Origin: Tenacibaculum agarivorans
Lineage (GTDB): Bacteria; Bacteroidota; Bacteroidia; Flavobacteriales; Flavobacteriaceae
DNA: 64,000 nucleotides
NCBI RefSeq assembly: GCF_001936575.1
Contig: NZ_MSMP01000004.1
Coordinates: forward strand, 62,001-126,000
Direction of reading: 5' to 3'
This document shows positions 8,596 through 17,467 of the stretch, piece after piece. Positions within the stretch are counted from its first letter, which is position 1. Each line of letters starts with the position of its first letter. The notes under the pieces were generated by a model. The model was given only the letters and a program-made list of their open reading frames with translations, had not been told where the DNA came from and did not search any database. The position numbers and the translations under genes are program-made.

Positions 8596-9100
8596 AAGAA
8601 CATTCAATTTATTGTTGTCTTTCATTGGGTTAACACTATTACAAGTATTAATATTAAATAACATCTTAATATTTGGCTATGTAAACCCATACTTATACAT
8701 TATTTTCATTTTTATCTTCCCGTATAAAGTAAATAGATTTCCAATACTTTTTTCAGCTTTTTTCTTGGGCTTATTTGTAGATTTATTCTCAGATTCTGGA
8801 GGGATACACACATTTGCCACAACTACAATTGCCTACATAAGACCTTACTTTTTTAAAACCTTTTTTCAAAAAACTGAAGTTGATTATGAGTTTTTTACCA
8901 TGAGCCAAGAATCTTTTGGAAAAGTATTTAATTTCATTGCTTCACTAACTCTAATTCATCATTTCATTGTTTTTCTGTTGATCAATTTTAGTTTTAATAA
9001 TTTCTTAAATGTTATTGTAAACACACTATTATCCTGCATTTTTTCGTTAATTTTATATTTTGTGGGGAACTTTATTTTTAGAAGAAAACAGCAATTGTGA
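8588..9100 (+). CDS. mreD: Rod shape-determining protein MreD
   Basis: 170 residues, almost wholly hydrophobic with about five membrane segments. It contains NPYLYIIFIFIFP and a GLFVDLFSDSGGIHTFATT motif like the conserved GLLxDxxxxxxxG of MreD. Position between mreC and mrdA confirms the call. It overlaps mreC by 8 bases, and its stop TGA overlaps the GTG start of mrdA (GTGA). Confidence 0.9.
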   Translation: MNKRTFNLLLSFIGLTLLQVLILNNILIFGYVNPYLYIIFIFIFPYKVNRFPILFSAFFLGLFVDLFSDSGGIHTFATTTIAYIRPYFFKTFFQKTEVDYEFFTMSQESFGKVFNFIASLTLIHHFIVFLLINFSFNNFLNVIVNTLLSCIFSLILYFVGNFIFRRKQQL

Positions 9101-10995
9101 AACGAAGCTTTTTATTAATTTTTTTAATAGGATTAGTAGGCATTATATACATAGGTAGATTATTTCAGTTACAAGTATTAGAAGGCGGTAACCCTAATCC
9201 AATAAGTAGTGCTACTATAAAAATTGAATATGACTATCCTGAACGAGGTTATATCTATGATAGAAGTGGTAAACTGTTAGTTGCCAATCAAATTTCTTAC
9301 GATGTTATGGCGATTCCTAAAGAATTATCAGCCATAGATACTCTTGAATTTTGTAGCTTACTTAAAATCTCCAAAGAAGATTTTTTACGCAGAATTAAAA
9401 AAATTAAAAATGCAAAAAAGTTTGCTCCTTGGTTACCCGCAGTCTTTATAAAGCACTTAGCCAAAAAAGATTATGCTTTTTTACAAGAAAAACTACACAA
9501 ATTCAAAGGATTTTACATTCAAAAAAGAACCATTAGAAATTATCCCAAACCAATTGCAGCAAACGTATTAGGTTTTTTAGCAGAAGTAAATGAGTTACAA
9601 GCTAAAAATAATCCTGAATATGAAAATGGTGAATTAATCGGAAAACTTGGAGTTGAGAGATATTATGAAAAGGAACTGAGAGGTAGTAAAGGTAAAAAAC
9701 ATTACAACAGAGATAATCTCAATAGAATTACAGGTTCATATAAAGAAGGTATTTATGACACGCTTTCTGTTCCAGGAAAAGATCTGACATTAACCATAGA
9801 TAGTGATTTGCAGAAGTATGGTGAAAAATTAATGACAGGTAAACGAGGAGGAATTGTTGTGCTCGAACCATCATCTGGAGAAATACTCGCTTTAGTTACA
9901 GCTCCCTCTTACGACCCAAACTTATTAGTGGGTAGAAAACGTTCAGTATACTCTCCTACTCTTTTCGGAGATACCATAAATAATCCTACATATGATAGAG
10001 GCCTTCAAGGTGTTTACCCTCCTGGTTCTCCTTTTAAAATATTGAATGGACTTGTTGGCTTACAAGAAGGAGTTATTAGTGAGCAATCATACGTATATTG
10101 TTATGGAGGATATCGATACGGAAAACGTAAAAATGAATTCATGAAATGTCATTGTGGTATTTATGGCAGACCTATTCGTTTAAAAAAAGCTATAGCTAGA
10201 TCCTGTAATAGCTATTTTTCTGATGCTTATCGAAAAATTATAGATAAACCTAAGGATATAAAATCCGGATTTGATAATTGGAGTAATCAGATTAAAAGTT
10301 TTGGTTTAGGAAATTATCTAGGTTACGATCTACCAGTAGGTCAAAAAGGATTAATTCCTAATGCTAAGTATTATAATGATCGTTATTCTTTTGGTTGGGG
10401 ACCTACCACTAATATCTCGAATGCTATAGGTCAAGGAGAAATTCAAACTACACCTATCCAACTTGCAAACGCGACAGCTGCTATTGCCAATAGAGGGTTT
10501 TACTTTACGCCACATATTGTCAAAAAATTAAATAGTGAGAATATCAACAATGAAAAATTCACGTCAAAAAGGCAAACCACTATTGCTCCAGAACATTTTC
10601 CTGCTGTGATTGATGCGATGCATGAAGTTTTTAAAACTGGTACAGGTAGATATAGTCAGGTAAAAGGAATTGATATATGTGGAAAAACAGGAACCGTTGA
10701 AAATTTTACTAGAATAAATGGTCAAAAAGTGCAATTAACTGACCATTCAATACTTATAGCTTTTGCACCAAAAGACAACCCTAAAATAGCCATGGCTGTT
10801 TTTGTAGAAAATGGAGGTTTTGGTTCAACAATCGCGGCTCCAATAACTAGTTTAATGATTGAAAAATACATTAACGGTAAAGTGGAACGAAAATATTTAG
10901 AAGATCGAATGGTGAATCTGAGTCTTCAAAAAGAATACGATAAATTGATAATAAAAAAAGATTCCATTGAGGCAACAGGAGAACAACATCTTTAA
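9097..10995 (+). CDS. mrdA: Penicillin-binding protein 2 (elongation transpeptidase)
   Basis: 632-residue class B PBP. One membrane anchor (about 5-25), the dimerisation/pedestal domain, then the transpeptidase with S311-P-F-K314, S369-C-N371 and K530-T-G-T533. It crosslinks lateral-wall peptidoglycan with RodA. The start is GTG at 9097, inside the mreD stop (GTGA), which implies translational coupling; the N-terminus MKRSFLLIFLIG fits a membrane anchor. The transpeptidase holds a Cys cluster (C335, C351, C353, C370). Confidence 0.95.
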   Translation: MKRSFLLIFLIGLVGIIYIGRLFQLQVLEGGNPNPISSATIKIEYDYPERGYIYDRSGKLLVANQISYDVMAIPKELSAIDTLEFCSLLKISKEDFLRRIKKIKNAKKFAPWLPAVFIKHLAKKDYAFLQEKLHKFKGFYIQKRTIRNYPKPIAANVLGFLAEVNELQAKNNPEYENGELIGKLGVERYYEKELRGSKGKKHYNRDNLNRITGSYKEGIYDTLSVPGKDLTLTIDSDLQKYGEKLMTGKRGGIVVLEPSSGEILALVTAPSYDPNLLVGRKRSVYSPTLFGDTINNPTYDRGLQGVYPPGSPFKILNGLVGLQEGVISEQSYVYCYGGYRYGKRKNEFMKCHCGIYGRPIRLKKAIARSCNSYFSDAYRKIIDKPKDIKSGFDNWSNQIKSFGLGNYLGYDLPVGQKGLIPNAKYYNDRYSFGWGPTTNISNAIGQGEIQTTPIQLANATAAIANRGFYFTPHIVKKLNSENINNEKFTSKRQTTIAPEHFPAVIDAMHEVFKTGTGRYSQVKGIDICGKTGTVENFTRINGQKVQLTDHSILIAFAPKDNPKIAMAVFVENGGFGSTIAAPITSLMIEKYINGKVERKYLEDRMVNLSLQKEYDKLIIKKDSIEATGEQHL

Positions 10996-12244
10996 AAACA
11001 TAGATTGGTTTACTATACTACTATATTTAATTCTAGTTGCTTTTGGCTGGGTTAATATTTATGCTGCATCTTCTACAAATAGCAGCGGCGAGTTATTTGA
11101 TTTTAGTAGCAGATATGGAAAACAGCTGATTTTTATCGCTTTGAGTTTCCCTTTAATTGTTTTCATTCTATTCCTTAACTCTAAATTTTACGAACAGTAT
11201 TCCAGTTTAATTTATATTTTTTCTTTGGTTTTATTAGCTGGAGTCTTGGTCTTTGGAAAAAAGATAAATGGAGCTACCTCTTGGTATAATTTCGGAGGAA
11301 TAGGATTACAGCCTTCTGAGTTTTCTAAAGCTTTTACAGCGCTTGCATTAGCAAAATTAATGAGTGATAGACAATATAATTTAGATCTTGTAAAAAATCA
11401 AATCAAGGCATTTATTGTTATTTTTCTCCCTGCTTTTTTTATTGCATTACAGCCAGATATGGGATCTGTATTAATTTATTTCTCTTTCTTTTTTGTATTG
11501 AATAGAGAAGGATTAACACTAAGATATTTCATATTAGGAATTATCACTATAGTTTTGTTCTTACTTACTGTAAACTATGGAACTAAAATTATCTTAATTT
11601 CTACCTTATCCGTAACCTCGCTTATCATTATATACTTAATATATAAAAACAAACAGTTTTTCAGATTTAACTGGCCCATAATTTTACTCACGTATGTAGT
11701 TTCTATTTTATTTATAACTGCTGTAGGTTATACATATACCAATATTTTAAAACAACATCAAAAAGACCGATTTGATATTTTACTTGGAAAAATTGAAGAT
11801 AATAGAGGAATTGGTTATAATACCTATCAATCTGAATTAACCATTAAATCAGGAGGTTTTTTAGGCAAAGGTTTTTTACAAGGAGATCGTACACAAGGAA
11901 ATTTTGTCCCCGAACAAGATACCGATTACATTTTTAGTACAGTAGGAGAAGAATGGGGATTTCTAGGTAGCGCACTAGTTATCATTCTTTTTTCTGTTTT
12001 ATTATATAGAATCATTTTTTTAGCTGAACAGCAAACTAATAAGTTTTCAAGAATATACGGTTACGGTTTAGTTTCCATCCTATTTTTTCATGTTATTGTT
12101 AATATAGGAATGGTTATTGGGCTTTTACCTACCATTGGTATTCCTCTACCCTTTTTTAGCTACGGTGGATCTTCTTTATGGGGTTTTACGCTATTAATAT
12201 TCATCTTTATACGATTAGATGCACACAAAAAGTATGACTATTAA
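10967..12244 (+). CDS. rodA: SEDS glycosyltransferase RodA
   Basis: 425 residues, about ten membrane segments. SEDS signatures: YNFGGIGLQPSEFSK, ALQPDMGSVLIYF, PEQDTDYIFSTVGEEWGF and the C-terminal GIPLPFFSYGGSSLW. It polymerises glycan strands from lipid II in partnership with PBP2. The start is TTG at 10967, giving MRQQENNIFKNIDWFT; no ATG is near and this N-terminus resembles the family. It overlaps the end of mrdA by 29 bases, consistent with coupled expression. Confidence 0.94.
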   Translation: MRQQENNIFKNIDWFTILLYLILVAFGWVNIYAASSTNSSGELFDFSSRYGKQLIFIALSFPLIVFILFLNSKFYEQYSSLIYIFSLVLLAGVLVFGKKINGATSWYNFGGIGLQPSEFSKAFTALALAKLMSDRQYNLDLVKNQIKAFIVIFLPAFFIALQPDMGSVLIYFSFFFVLNREGLTLRYFILGIITIVLFLLTVNYGTKIILISTLSVTSLIIIYLIYKNKQFFRFNWPIILLTYVVSILFITAVGYTYTNILKQHQKDRFDILLGKIEDNRGIGYNTYQSELTIKSGGFLGKGFLQGDRTQGNFVPEQDTDYIFSTVGEEWGFLGSALVIILFSVLLYRIIFLAEQQTNKFSRIYGYGLVSILFFHVIVNIGMVIGLLPTIGIPLPFFSYGGSSLWGFTLLIFIFIRLDAHKKYDY

Positions 12245-12289
12245 TTAATTTCTAATAAACACATGAATGTCGTTTAAGAATAAATGTAT

Positions 12290-12428
12290 CACTTCGAGTG
12301 AAATTATTTGTGTAATGACATGAAAAATAATTTTATGTCAAGAAGTAAAAATAGTGTTCTCGATAGCTTTACTTAGCAAAACCGAAGTACAATTTTACCT
12401 CATCATTATTCCGTAAAGCTACTCGAAC
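12290..12428. repeat. Imperfect inverted-repeat element in the rodA-rpsT gap
   Basis: The 380-base gap 12245-12624 holds no credible gene. It contains the near-palindrome CACTTCGAGTG (12290-12300), a perfect 9-bp inverted pair AAATTATTT/AAATAATTT (12301-12309, 12325-12333), and an imperfect long pair GTTCTCGATAGCTTTAC (12356-12372) with GTAAAGCTACTCGAAC (12413-12428). The combination of CTTCGAGTG and TTCTCGATA/TACTCGAAC blocks resembles dispersed intergenic repeats seen in flavobacterial genomes. Only one copy is in this window. Confidence 0.45.
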
Positions 12429-12560
12429 TGACAAGATTTTCATCTAAGATTAACGTTAATAAAAGAATTTAAATAGTCTTTTTTACTATTCACAATACTA
12501 CTTTGACAAAATAATTCCTGGAATACTAAATCATATTTTTGATTTAAATATATAAACAAC

Positions 12561-12595
12561 AAAAAATACCTCAGATAAAATCTGAGGTATTTTTT
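12561..12595. terminator. Bidirectional terminator between rodA and rpsT
   Basis: Perfect 16-bp stem AAAAAATACCTCAGAT (12561-12576), loop AAA, ATCTGAGGTATTTTTT (12580-12595). T tracts occur on both strands, so it can end rodA transcripts (+) and rpsT transcripts (-). Confidence 0.88.
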
Positions 12596-12624
12596 GTTAT
12601 ATTAACTAACCTTAAAATTCTTTC

Positions 12625-12876
12625 TTATAAAGCAGCTACGTGCTTAGTAAGCTTTGACTTTAAATTAGCAGCTTTATTCTTGTGAATAATATTATTTTTA
12701 GCCAATTTATCAAGCATAGCAACAACACCAGATAACATTCCTTCAGCTTCCTTCTTATCTGTAATAGCTCTTAATTTTCTAACAGCATTACGTGTAGTTT
12801 TATGCTGATACTTATTTCTTAAGCGCTTAGTCTCGTTACTTCTTATTCTCTTTAATGCTGACTTATGATTTGCCAT
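12625..12876 (-). CDS. rpsT: 30S ribosomal protein S20
   Basis: 83 residues, highly basic and helical, beginning [21 protein letters not shown], the S20 signature. It binds 16S rRNA in the small subunit. A tRNA-Glu gene lies 36 bases upstream on the same strand with no promoter motif or hairpin between, so the two are probably cotranscribed. The strong hairpin at 12561-12595 follows. Confidence 0.97.
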   Translation of the reverse strand: MANHKSALKRIRSNETKRLRNKYQHKTTRNAVRKLRAITDKKEAEGMLSGVVAMLDKLAKNNIIHKNKAANLKSKLTKHVAAL

Positions 12877-12912
12877 TTTACTAAAATCTTAAATGTTTAT
12901 AAAAAAACTTTG

Positions 12913-12984
12913 TACTCCGTACGGGATTCGAACCCGTGTTACCAGGATGAAAACCTGGCGTCCTAACCCCTAGACGAACGGAGC
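12913..12984 (-). tRNA. tRNA-Glu (anticodon TTC), copy 1
   Basis: 72-nt cloverleaf read on the minus strand: acceptor GCTCCGT/ACGGAGT, T8, anticodon arm CCAGG-TTTTCAT-CCTGG giving TTC, T arm ACGGG-TTCGAAT-CCCGT, A73. No CCA is encoded. It is identical to the copy at 13098-13169 and is preceded by its own promoter. Confidence 0.97.
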
Positions 12985-13011
12985 GGGAACAACCTTTTCA
13001 GATTGCGGGTG

Positions 13012-13042
13012 CAAATATAGAATTAATTTTCAGTACTTGCAA
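13012..13042 (-). promoter_or_regulatory. Promoter of tRNA-Glu copy 1 (and rpsT)
   Basis: On the minus strand TTG (13042-13040), 20 bp spacer, TATATTTG (13019-13012), followed by CACCCGC. The same block and spacing precede the second tRNA-Glu. Confidence 0.75.
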
Positions 13043-13065
13043 AATTTTATCTAAAAAAATCAGAT

Positions 13066-13095
13066 AAAAAAAGCTTCGAAATAAATTCGAAGCTT
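13066..13095 (-). terminator. Terminator of tRNA-Glu copy 2
   Basis: Stem AAGCTTCGAA (13071-13080) / TTCGAAGCTT (13086-13095) with loop ATAAA; on the minus strand it is followed by a T run. It begins two bases after the tRNA 3' end. Confidence 0.8.
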
Positions 13096-13097
13096 TG

Positions 13098-13169
13098 TAC
13101 TCCGTACGGGATTCGAACCCGTGTTACCAGGATGAAAACCTGGCGTCCTAACCCCTAGACGAACGGAGC
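13098..13169 (-). tRNA. tRNA-Glu (anticodon TTC), copy 2
   Basis: Identical over all 72 nt to the copy at 12913-12984, with anticodon TTC in the loop TTTTCAT. It has its own promoter (13199-13229) and an immediate terminator (13066-13095). Confidence 0.97.
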
Positions 13170-13198
13170 AAAAAAACGATCTTTTGCGTTTGCGGGTG

Positions 13199-13229
13199 CA
13201 AATATATAATACTTTTTATAATCGCACAA
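13199..13229 (-). promoter_or_regulatory. Promoter of tRNA-Glu copy 2
   Basis: Minus strand TTG (13229-13227), 20 bp spacer, TATATTTG (13206-13199), then CACCCGC as in copy 1. The TTG lies 15 bp beyond the proS stop codon. Confidence 0.75.
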
Positions 13230-13243
13230 CTTTTTTTTATTTT

Positions 13244-14722
13244 TTAATACGCTTTTGCAAAAAGAACCCTTTTATTTGAGCTTTTTCCAGTTAATATACA
13301 AGAACCTTCCTCTTCTACAGCATCATTAGGTATGCATCGTATTGTAGCTTTAGTTAATTCCTTTATCTTATCTTCAGTTTCTTCTGTTCCATCCCAATGT
13401 GCAGACACAAAACCACCTTTTTCTTCTATTACTTTTTTAAACTCTTCAAAAGAATCCACTTTAGTAATATGAGTATCTCTATATGATAAAGCCTTATCAT
13501 ATAAATTTGTTTGAATTTCAGATAATAGATTTTCAACAAAGTTTATAAGATCATCTTGTGCTACAGTTTGCTTTTCAAAAGTATCTCTTCTTGCTACCTC
13601 TACTGTTCCATTCTCTAAATCTCTATTACCAATAGCAACTCTTACAGGCACTCCTTTAAGTTCATATTCTGCAAACTTTGCCCCTGGCCTCATGGTATCT
13701 CTATCATCAAACTTCACAGAAATTCCTTTTGCCTTTAATGCTGCAATTGTAGGTTGCATTTTATCAAAAATAGCATTCAACTGCTCTTCACCTTTATATA
13801 TAGGCACAATAACAACTTGGATTGGAGCTAACTTAGGAGGTAGTACTAATCCTGCATCATCAGAATGTGTCATAATTAAACCTCCAATTAATCGAGTAGA
13901 AACTCCCCAAGACGTAGCCCAAACGTACTCTTGTTTCCCTTCTCTAGATGTATATTTTACATCAAATGCCTTTGCAAAATTCTGTCCTAAAAAATGTGAT
14001 GTACCTGCCTGTAGTGCTTTTCCATCTTGCATTAATGCTTCTATAGTGTATGTATCATCAGCCCCAGCAAAACGCTCACTTTCAGATTTTGCTCCTCTAA
14101 CCACTGGCATAGCCATAAATTGCTCTGCAAAAGTTGCATATACTTCTTGCATCTGTTTTGCTTCTGCTACAGCTTCATTTTTAGTTGCATGCGCTGTATG
14201 TCCTTCTTGCCATAAAAACTCAGCTGTTCTTAAAAAAAGTCTTGTACGCATTTCCCAGCGTACTACATTTGCCCACTGATTAATTAATAAAGGTAAATCT
14301 CTATGTGATTGTATCCAACCACGATAGGTATTCCATATAATAGCTTCAGAAGTTGGTCTAACAACTAACTCTTCTTCTAATTTTGCTTCTGGGTCAACTC
14401 TTAATTTCCCTTCCTTATCAGGATCTGCTTGTAAACGATAATGAGTTACTACTGCACATTCTTTAGCAAAACCTTCAGCATTTTTTTCTTCAGCTTCAAA
14501 TAAACTTTTAGGGACAAAAAGAGGAAAATAAGCATTTTGATGACCTGTTTCTTTGAACATTCTGTCTAATTCTGCTTGCATTTTCTCCCAAATGGCAAAA
14601 CCATATGGCTTAATTACCATACATCCTCTAACGGCTGAAGTCTCTGCTAAATCTGCCTTAACAATCAGTTCATTATACCATTTTGAATAATCTTCTGCTC
14701 TTTTTGTTAAATGTTTACTCAT
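13244..14722 (-). CDS. proS: Prolyl-tRNA synthetase, short eukaryote/archaeal type
   Basis: 492 residues, class II synthetase charging tRNA-Pro. Motif 2 is [24 protein letters not shown] and motif 3 is [12 protein letters not shown]; the catalytic domain is followed by an anticodon-binding domain (about 300-390) and a C-terminal zinc-binding-like tail. There is no inserted editing domain as in E. coli ProRS, matching the type 3 form common in Bacteroidota. It is monocistronic, with tRNA-Glu genes downstream. Confidence 0.95.
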   Translation of the reverse strand: MSKHLTKRAEDYSKWYNELIVKADLAETSAVRGCMVIKPYGFAIWEKMQAELDRMFKETGHQNAYFPLFVPKSLFEAEEKNAEGFAKECAVVTHYRLQADPDKEGKLRVDPEAKLEEELVVRPTSEAIIWNTYRGWIQSHRDLPLLINQWANVVRWEMRTRLFLRTAEFLWQEGHTAHATKNEAVAEAKQMQEVYATFAEQFMAMPVVRGAKSESERFAGADDTYTIEALMQDGKALQAGTSHFLGQNFAKAFDVKYTSREGKQEYVWATSWGVSTRLIGGLIMTHSDDAGLVLPPKLAPIQVVIVPIYKGEEQLNAIFDKMQPTIAALKAKGISVKFDDRDTMRPGAKFAEYELKGVPVRVAIGNRDLENGTVEVARRDTFEKQTVAQDDLINFVENLLSEIQTNLYDKALSYRDTHITKVDSFEEFKKVIEEKGGFVSAHWDGTEETEDKIKELTKATIRCIPNDAVEEEGSCILTGKSSNKRVLFAKAY

Positions 14723-14866
14723 AATTAAAAGTTTGGCACAAAAATTGTTGCTTTTTTATTGTAAATTACAGCTACAAAACTACTGTTAAATTAGTAATTG
14801 CGATAATAAACTCGTTTTTTTTTGCTGCTAATTTCAAAAATTTTAAATTTATAAAAAGATAAGAGT

Positions 14867-15931
14867 ATGAAATCATATTACACCAAAACCAAACTTCCAG
14901 TATACTTTTTATCATTACTTGTGGTAACTACACTAGTTTCTTGCGGGGCTGCACAATCGGTTTCGGATAGTGATGATGGAATTTATGCGGAAGACACGGA
15001 GCAGCCAAAACGCAGAGTTATTGTTAATAATCAAAAAGAATATGATGATTATAATGAAAACTACTTTACAAAAGAATTAGAACGTTTAGATGATTTAAAC
15101 GGAACAGACATAATTACAGATATTGAAAATTATAGTTCTGAAGATTATGATTTTGAAGATGTTGTTGAAGATGAAGAAGAACCAGAAAATCAAATATCGA
15201 CCAATAGAGAACCTTGGGGATACAGTAATGATTCTGATGTAGTTGTTAATGTTAACACATTTAGAAATGGTTTTGGTTGGGGATTCTATGATCCGCTATG
15301 GGATCCTTTCTGGAACAATCAATGGGGCTTCGGATGGGGTAACCGTTGGGGCTGGGGTTGGAATCGTTGGGGATGGAATAACTGGGGCTGGGGATATGAT
15401 CCTTTTTGTCCTCCATTCTGGAACAATGGATTCTATGCAGGCGGTTTTTATGGAAATAGATTTCGTTATGGATTCAGAGGTAATAGATTTAGTCGTTTTA
15501 ATAGATACGGATACAATAGAGGTTATGGCCGTGGAATTTATGGAAGAAATGCTATAGCTTCTAGAAACAGAAGAGCTTACGCTAGAAATAGTTCAAGAGT
15601 AGGTTCTAGAAGATCTAACGTATATAGAAGAGGTAACAGAACTGTAAGAAGAAGTAACGGTAATGTATACAGAAATAGAAGAGGTACTACAAGTACTAGA
15701 AATTCTCGCTCTAGTAGTAGAATAAATAGAAACTCAAACTCAAATAGAAACTATTCTTCTAACGGAAGCTCAAGAAGTAGTAGGTCTAGAAGTTATAATA
15801 ATTCTAGCAGTAGAAGTAGTAGATCTTACTCTGGCAGTAGAAGTTCATCACGAAGAAGTTATTCTTCAGGACGATCTAGTTCTTCTCGTAGTAGTGGTAG
15901 AAGTTACTCTAGAAGTTCTAGAAGAAGATAA
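14867..15931 (+). CDS. Low-complexity lipoprotein with Trp/Gly and Arg/Ser domains
   Basis: 354 residues. A signal peptide ends in a lipobox LVSC with Cys26. An acidic stretch follows (about 55-108). A Trp/Gly-rich block lies at 138-187, with repeated GWG, RWG and NWG. A Gly/Tyr/Phe/Arg-rich block (190-230) and a strongly basic Arg/Ser tail (about 232-354, repeated SRSSR-type units) complete it. Sequence complexity is low and no enzyme motif is seen. It is probably anchored in the outer membrane, where the basic tail could bind polyanions such as LPS or DNA; that is inference. A FadL-like porin gene follows after 43 bases. Confidence 0.75.
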   Translation: MKSYYTKTKLPVYFLSLLVVTTLVSCGAAQSVSDSDDGIYAEDTEQPKRRVIVNNQKEYDDYNENYFTKELERLDDLNGTDIITDIENYSSEDYDFEDVVEDEEEPENQISTNREPWGYSNDSDVVVNVNTFRNGFGWGFYDPLWDPFWNNQWGFGWGNRWGWGWNRWGWNNWGWGYDPFCPPFWNNGFYAGGFYGNRFRYGFRGNRFSRFNRYGYNRGYGRGIYGRNAIASRNRRAYARNSSRVGSRRSNVYRRGNRTVRRSNGNVYRNRRGTTSTRNSRSSSRINRNSNSNRNYSSNGSSRSSRSRSYNNSSSRSSRSYSGSRSSSRRSYSSGRSSSSRSSGRSYSRSSRRR

Positions 15932-15974
15932 CCAAAACTTAAGTACAATATAATTTAGCTATTATCCTTAAAAC

Positions 15975-17351
15975 ATGAAAAAAATTACATTCTTTGTAGC
16001 ATTATTTGCTACAATAAGCAACTTGTATTGCCAATTTTCAGATCTTAATGACATTGGTATTCTTTTCTCTCAAGACCAAAGAAATGGTACTGCTCGATTT
16101 AATGCAATGGCAGGAGCTTTTGGAGCGCTAGGTAGCGATGTTTCCGCTACAGATATCAATCCGGCGGGAGCTGCAGTTGCTAGAAAAAGCAAAGTTTCTT
16201 TTACTTTAGACAATACTATAAATGATCTTGATGTCAATTATTATGGCAATACAAACAATCTCCAAGATGAAAGGTTCAATTTTAGTCAATTAGGAGCGAT
16301 TCTTGTAGTTGACACCAATAGTAAATCAAACTGGAATAGAGTTGCTTTATCATTCAATTATAAGCTAAAGGCAGATTTCGACAGAACTTTTAGAGGTAAC
16401 GGAAACAGTAATCTTATTTCATTTGATGAACATATTAATGATTCTAATACACCTACAATTCTTTTTGACAGATCATTGTCACAAGACTTTTCAAAAGAAA
16501 CAACAGGTCAAAATAGCGTATTCAACTTAGGTTTATCAGCAGTCCATGACAATAAACTATATGTTGGTGCTTCTTTAAAATTCCATAGTTTAGAATATAG
16601 AGAAAGAGCTTTCTTCAGAGAAAGAAATGATGAAGTAAATGGAAATATATTGACAGCAGAAGAAAGTTTTGATCGATTTATTGATGGACAAGGTTTTTCT
16701 TTTAATGTTGGATTCATTTATAAGATAAATAAATTTATGCGTATTGGAGCTGCTTATGAATCTCCTACATGGTATCAAGATGTTGTTGAAGAAGAAGCTT
16801 ATGATTTATTTATGGCAGGTATTCAAAATTTAGGTATTAGCGCTGGAGAAGAATCAAACTTTTTTGGACCTAATGCCCTACGATTTAGAACTCCTAGTAA
16901 ATTAACTGCTAGTGGTGCATTCATATTTGGTAAAGATGGATTAATAAGTTTAGATTACACATATAGAGACTTTAGAAATGTAACCTATATAACAGATGTA
17001 AGCACAAGAAATCCTGATGGTTCTTTTTTTGACCCTAATGACTTCTTTGCTACCGACTATAGAGCAACACACGCTTTAAACCTAGGAGCAGAATGGAGAT
17101 TTGAAAGATTAAGCGTTAGAGGTGGTTATTTTTATGAACAAAACCCAAACTTAAGAGAAGGCGGTAATACCAATACCGACAACTATAAAGGTTTTACAGC
17201 TGGTTTAGGATATAACTTTGGAAATACTCAAGTTGGTTTATCATATTTAAATGCTCAAACTGATGAGTTTTACAGTATCTATAATACAGGAGATGTTACT
17301 ATTAATAATAGTAACTCTAGAATATCTGCAAGTGTAACTTTTAGTTTGTAA
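15975..17351 (+). CDS. Outer membrane transport protein, OMPP1/FadL/TodX family
   Basis: 458 residues. Signal peptide (1-19, ending LYCQ), then a FadL-type N-terminus RNGTARFNAMAGAFGALGSDVSATDINPAG, in which the family's NPAG motif is kept. The rest alternates beta strands ending in VTFSL, with a C-terminal hydrophobic residue typical of outer membrane barrels. FadL-type channels carry hydrophobic compounds across the outer membrane. A strong terminator follows. Confidence 0.88.
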   Translation: MKKITFFVALFATISNLYCQFSDLNDIGILFSQDQRNGTARFNAMAGAFGALGSDVSATDINPAGAAVARKSKVSFTLDNTINDLDVNYYGNTNNLQDERFNFSQLGAILVVDTNSKSNWNRVALSFNYKLKADFDRTFRGNGNSNLISFDEHINDSNTPTILFDRSLSQDFSKETTGQNSVFNLGLSAVHDNKLYVGASLKFHSLEYRERAFFRERNDEVNGNILTAEESFDRFIDGQGFSFNVGFIYKINKFMRIGAAYESPTWYQDVVEEEAYDLFMAGIQNLGISAGEESNFFGPNALRFRTPSKLTASGAFIFGKDGLISLDYTYRDFRNVTYITDVSTRNPDGSFFDPNDFFATDYRATHALNLGAEWRFERLSVRGGYFYEQNPNLREGGNTNTDNYKGFTAGLGYNFGNTQVGLSYLNAQTDEFYSIYNTGDVTINNSNSRISASVTFSL

Positions 17352-17373
17352 AAAATTAATTGGGGATTTTAAA

Positions 17374-17422
17374 ACCTCTTAGGCGACGTTAATAACTAAC
17401 AAAGTCCTAAGAGGTCTTTTTT
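17374..17422 (+). terminator. Terminator after the FadL-like gene
   Basis: Stem ACCTCTTAGG (17374-17383) / CCTAAGAGGT (17406-17415) with a 22-nt loop, followed by CTTTTTT. Preceding A residues make it partly bidirectional. Confidence 0.8.
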
Positions 17423-17442
17423 ATTAAATCAGTTTTTTACTG

Positions 17443-17450
17443 TAATTTTG
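17443..17450 (+). promoter_or_regulatory. nifU promoter -7 box (TAATTTTG)
   Basis: TAATTTTG fits TAnnTTTG and ends 17 bp before the ATG at 17468, leaving a very short leader. It would serve nifU, ubiE and porT, which are nearly contiguous. Confidence 0.55.
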
Positions 17451-17467
17451 TAATCTCATTTTTGATT

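Noticed and set aside
13692..14279. Long plus-strand open frame of 195 codons inside proS
   Set aside because: It is the antisense shadow of the proS coding sequence, Cys- and Ser-rich without family motifs, and has no promoter.
15243..15557. Alternative plus-strand frame of 104 codons in the low-complexity lipoprotein gene
   Set aside because: It arises from the repetitive Trp/Gly codons read in another frame; composition is Gly/Met/Val-biased and unlike a real protein.
15700..15931. Repetitive AGTAGAAG-type DNA considered as a tandem repeat or CRISPR-like array
   Set aside because: It encodes the Arg/Ser tail of the lipoprotein in a single open frame; units are irregular and without spacers.
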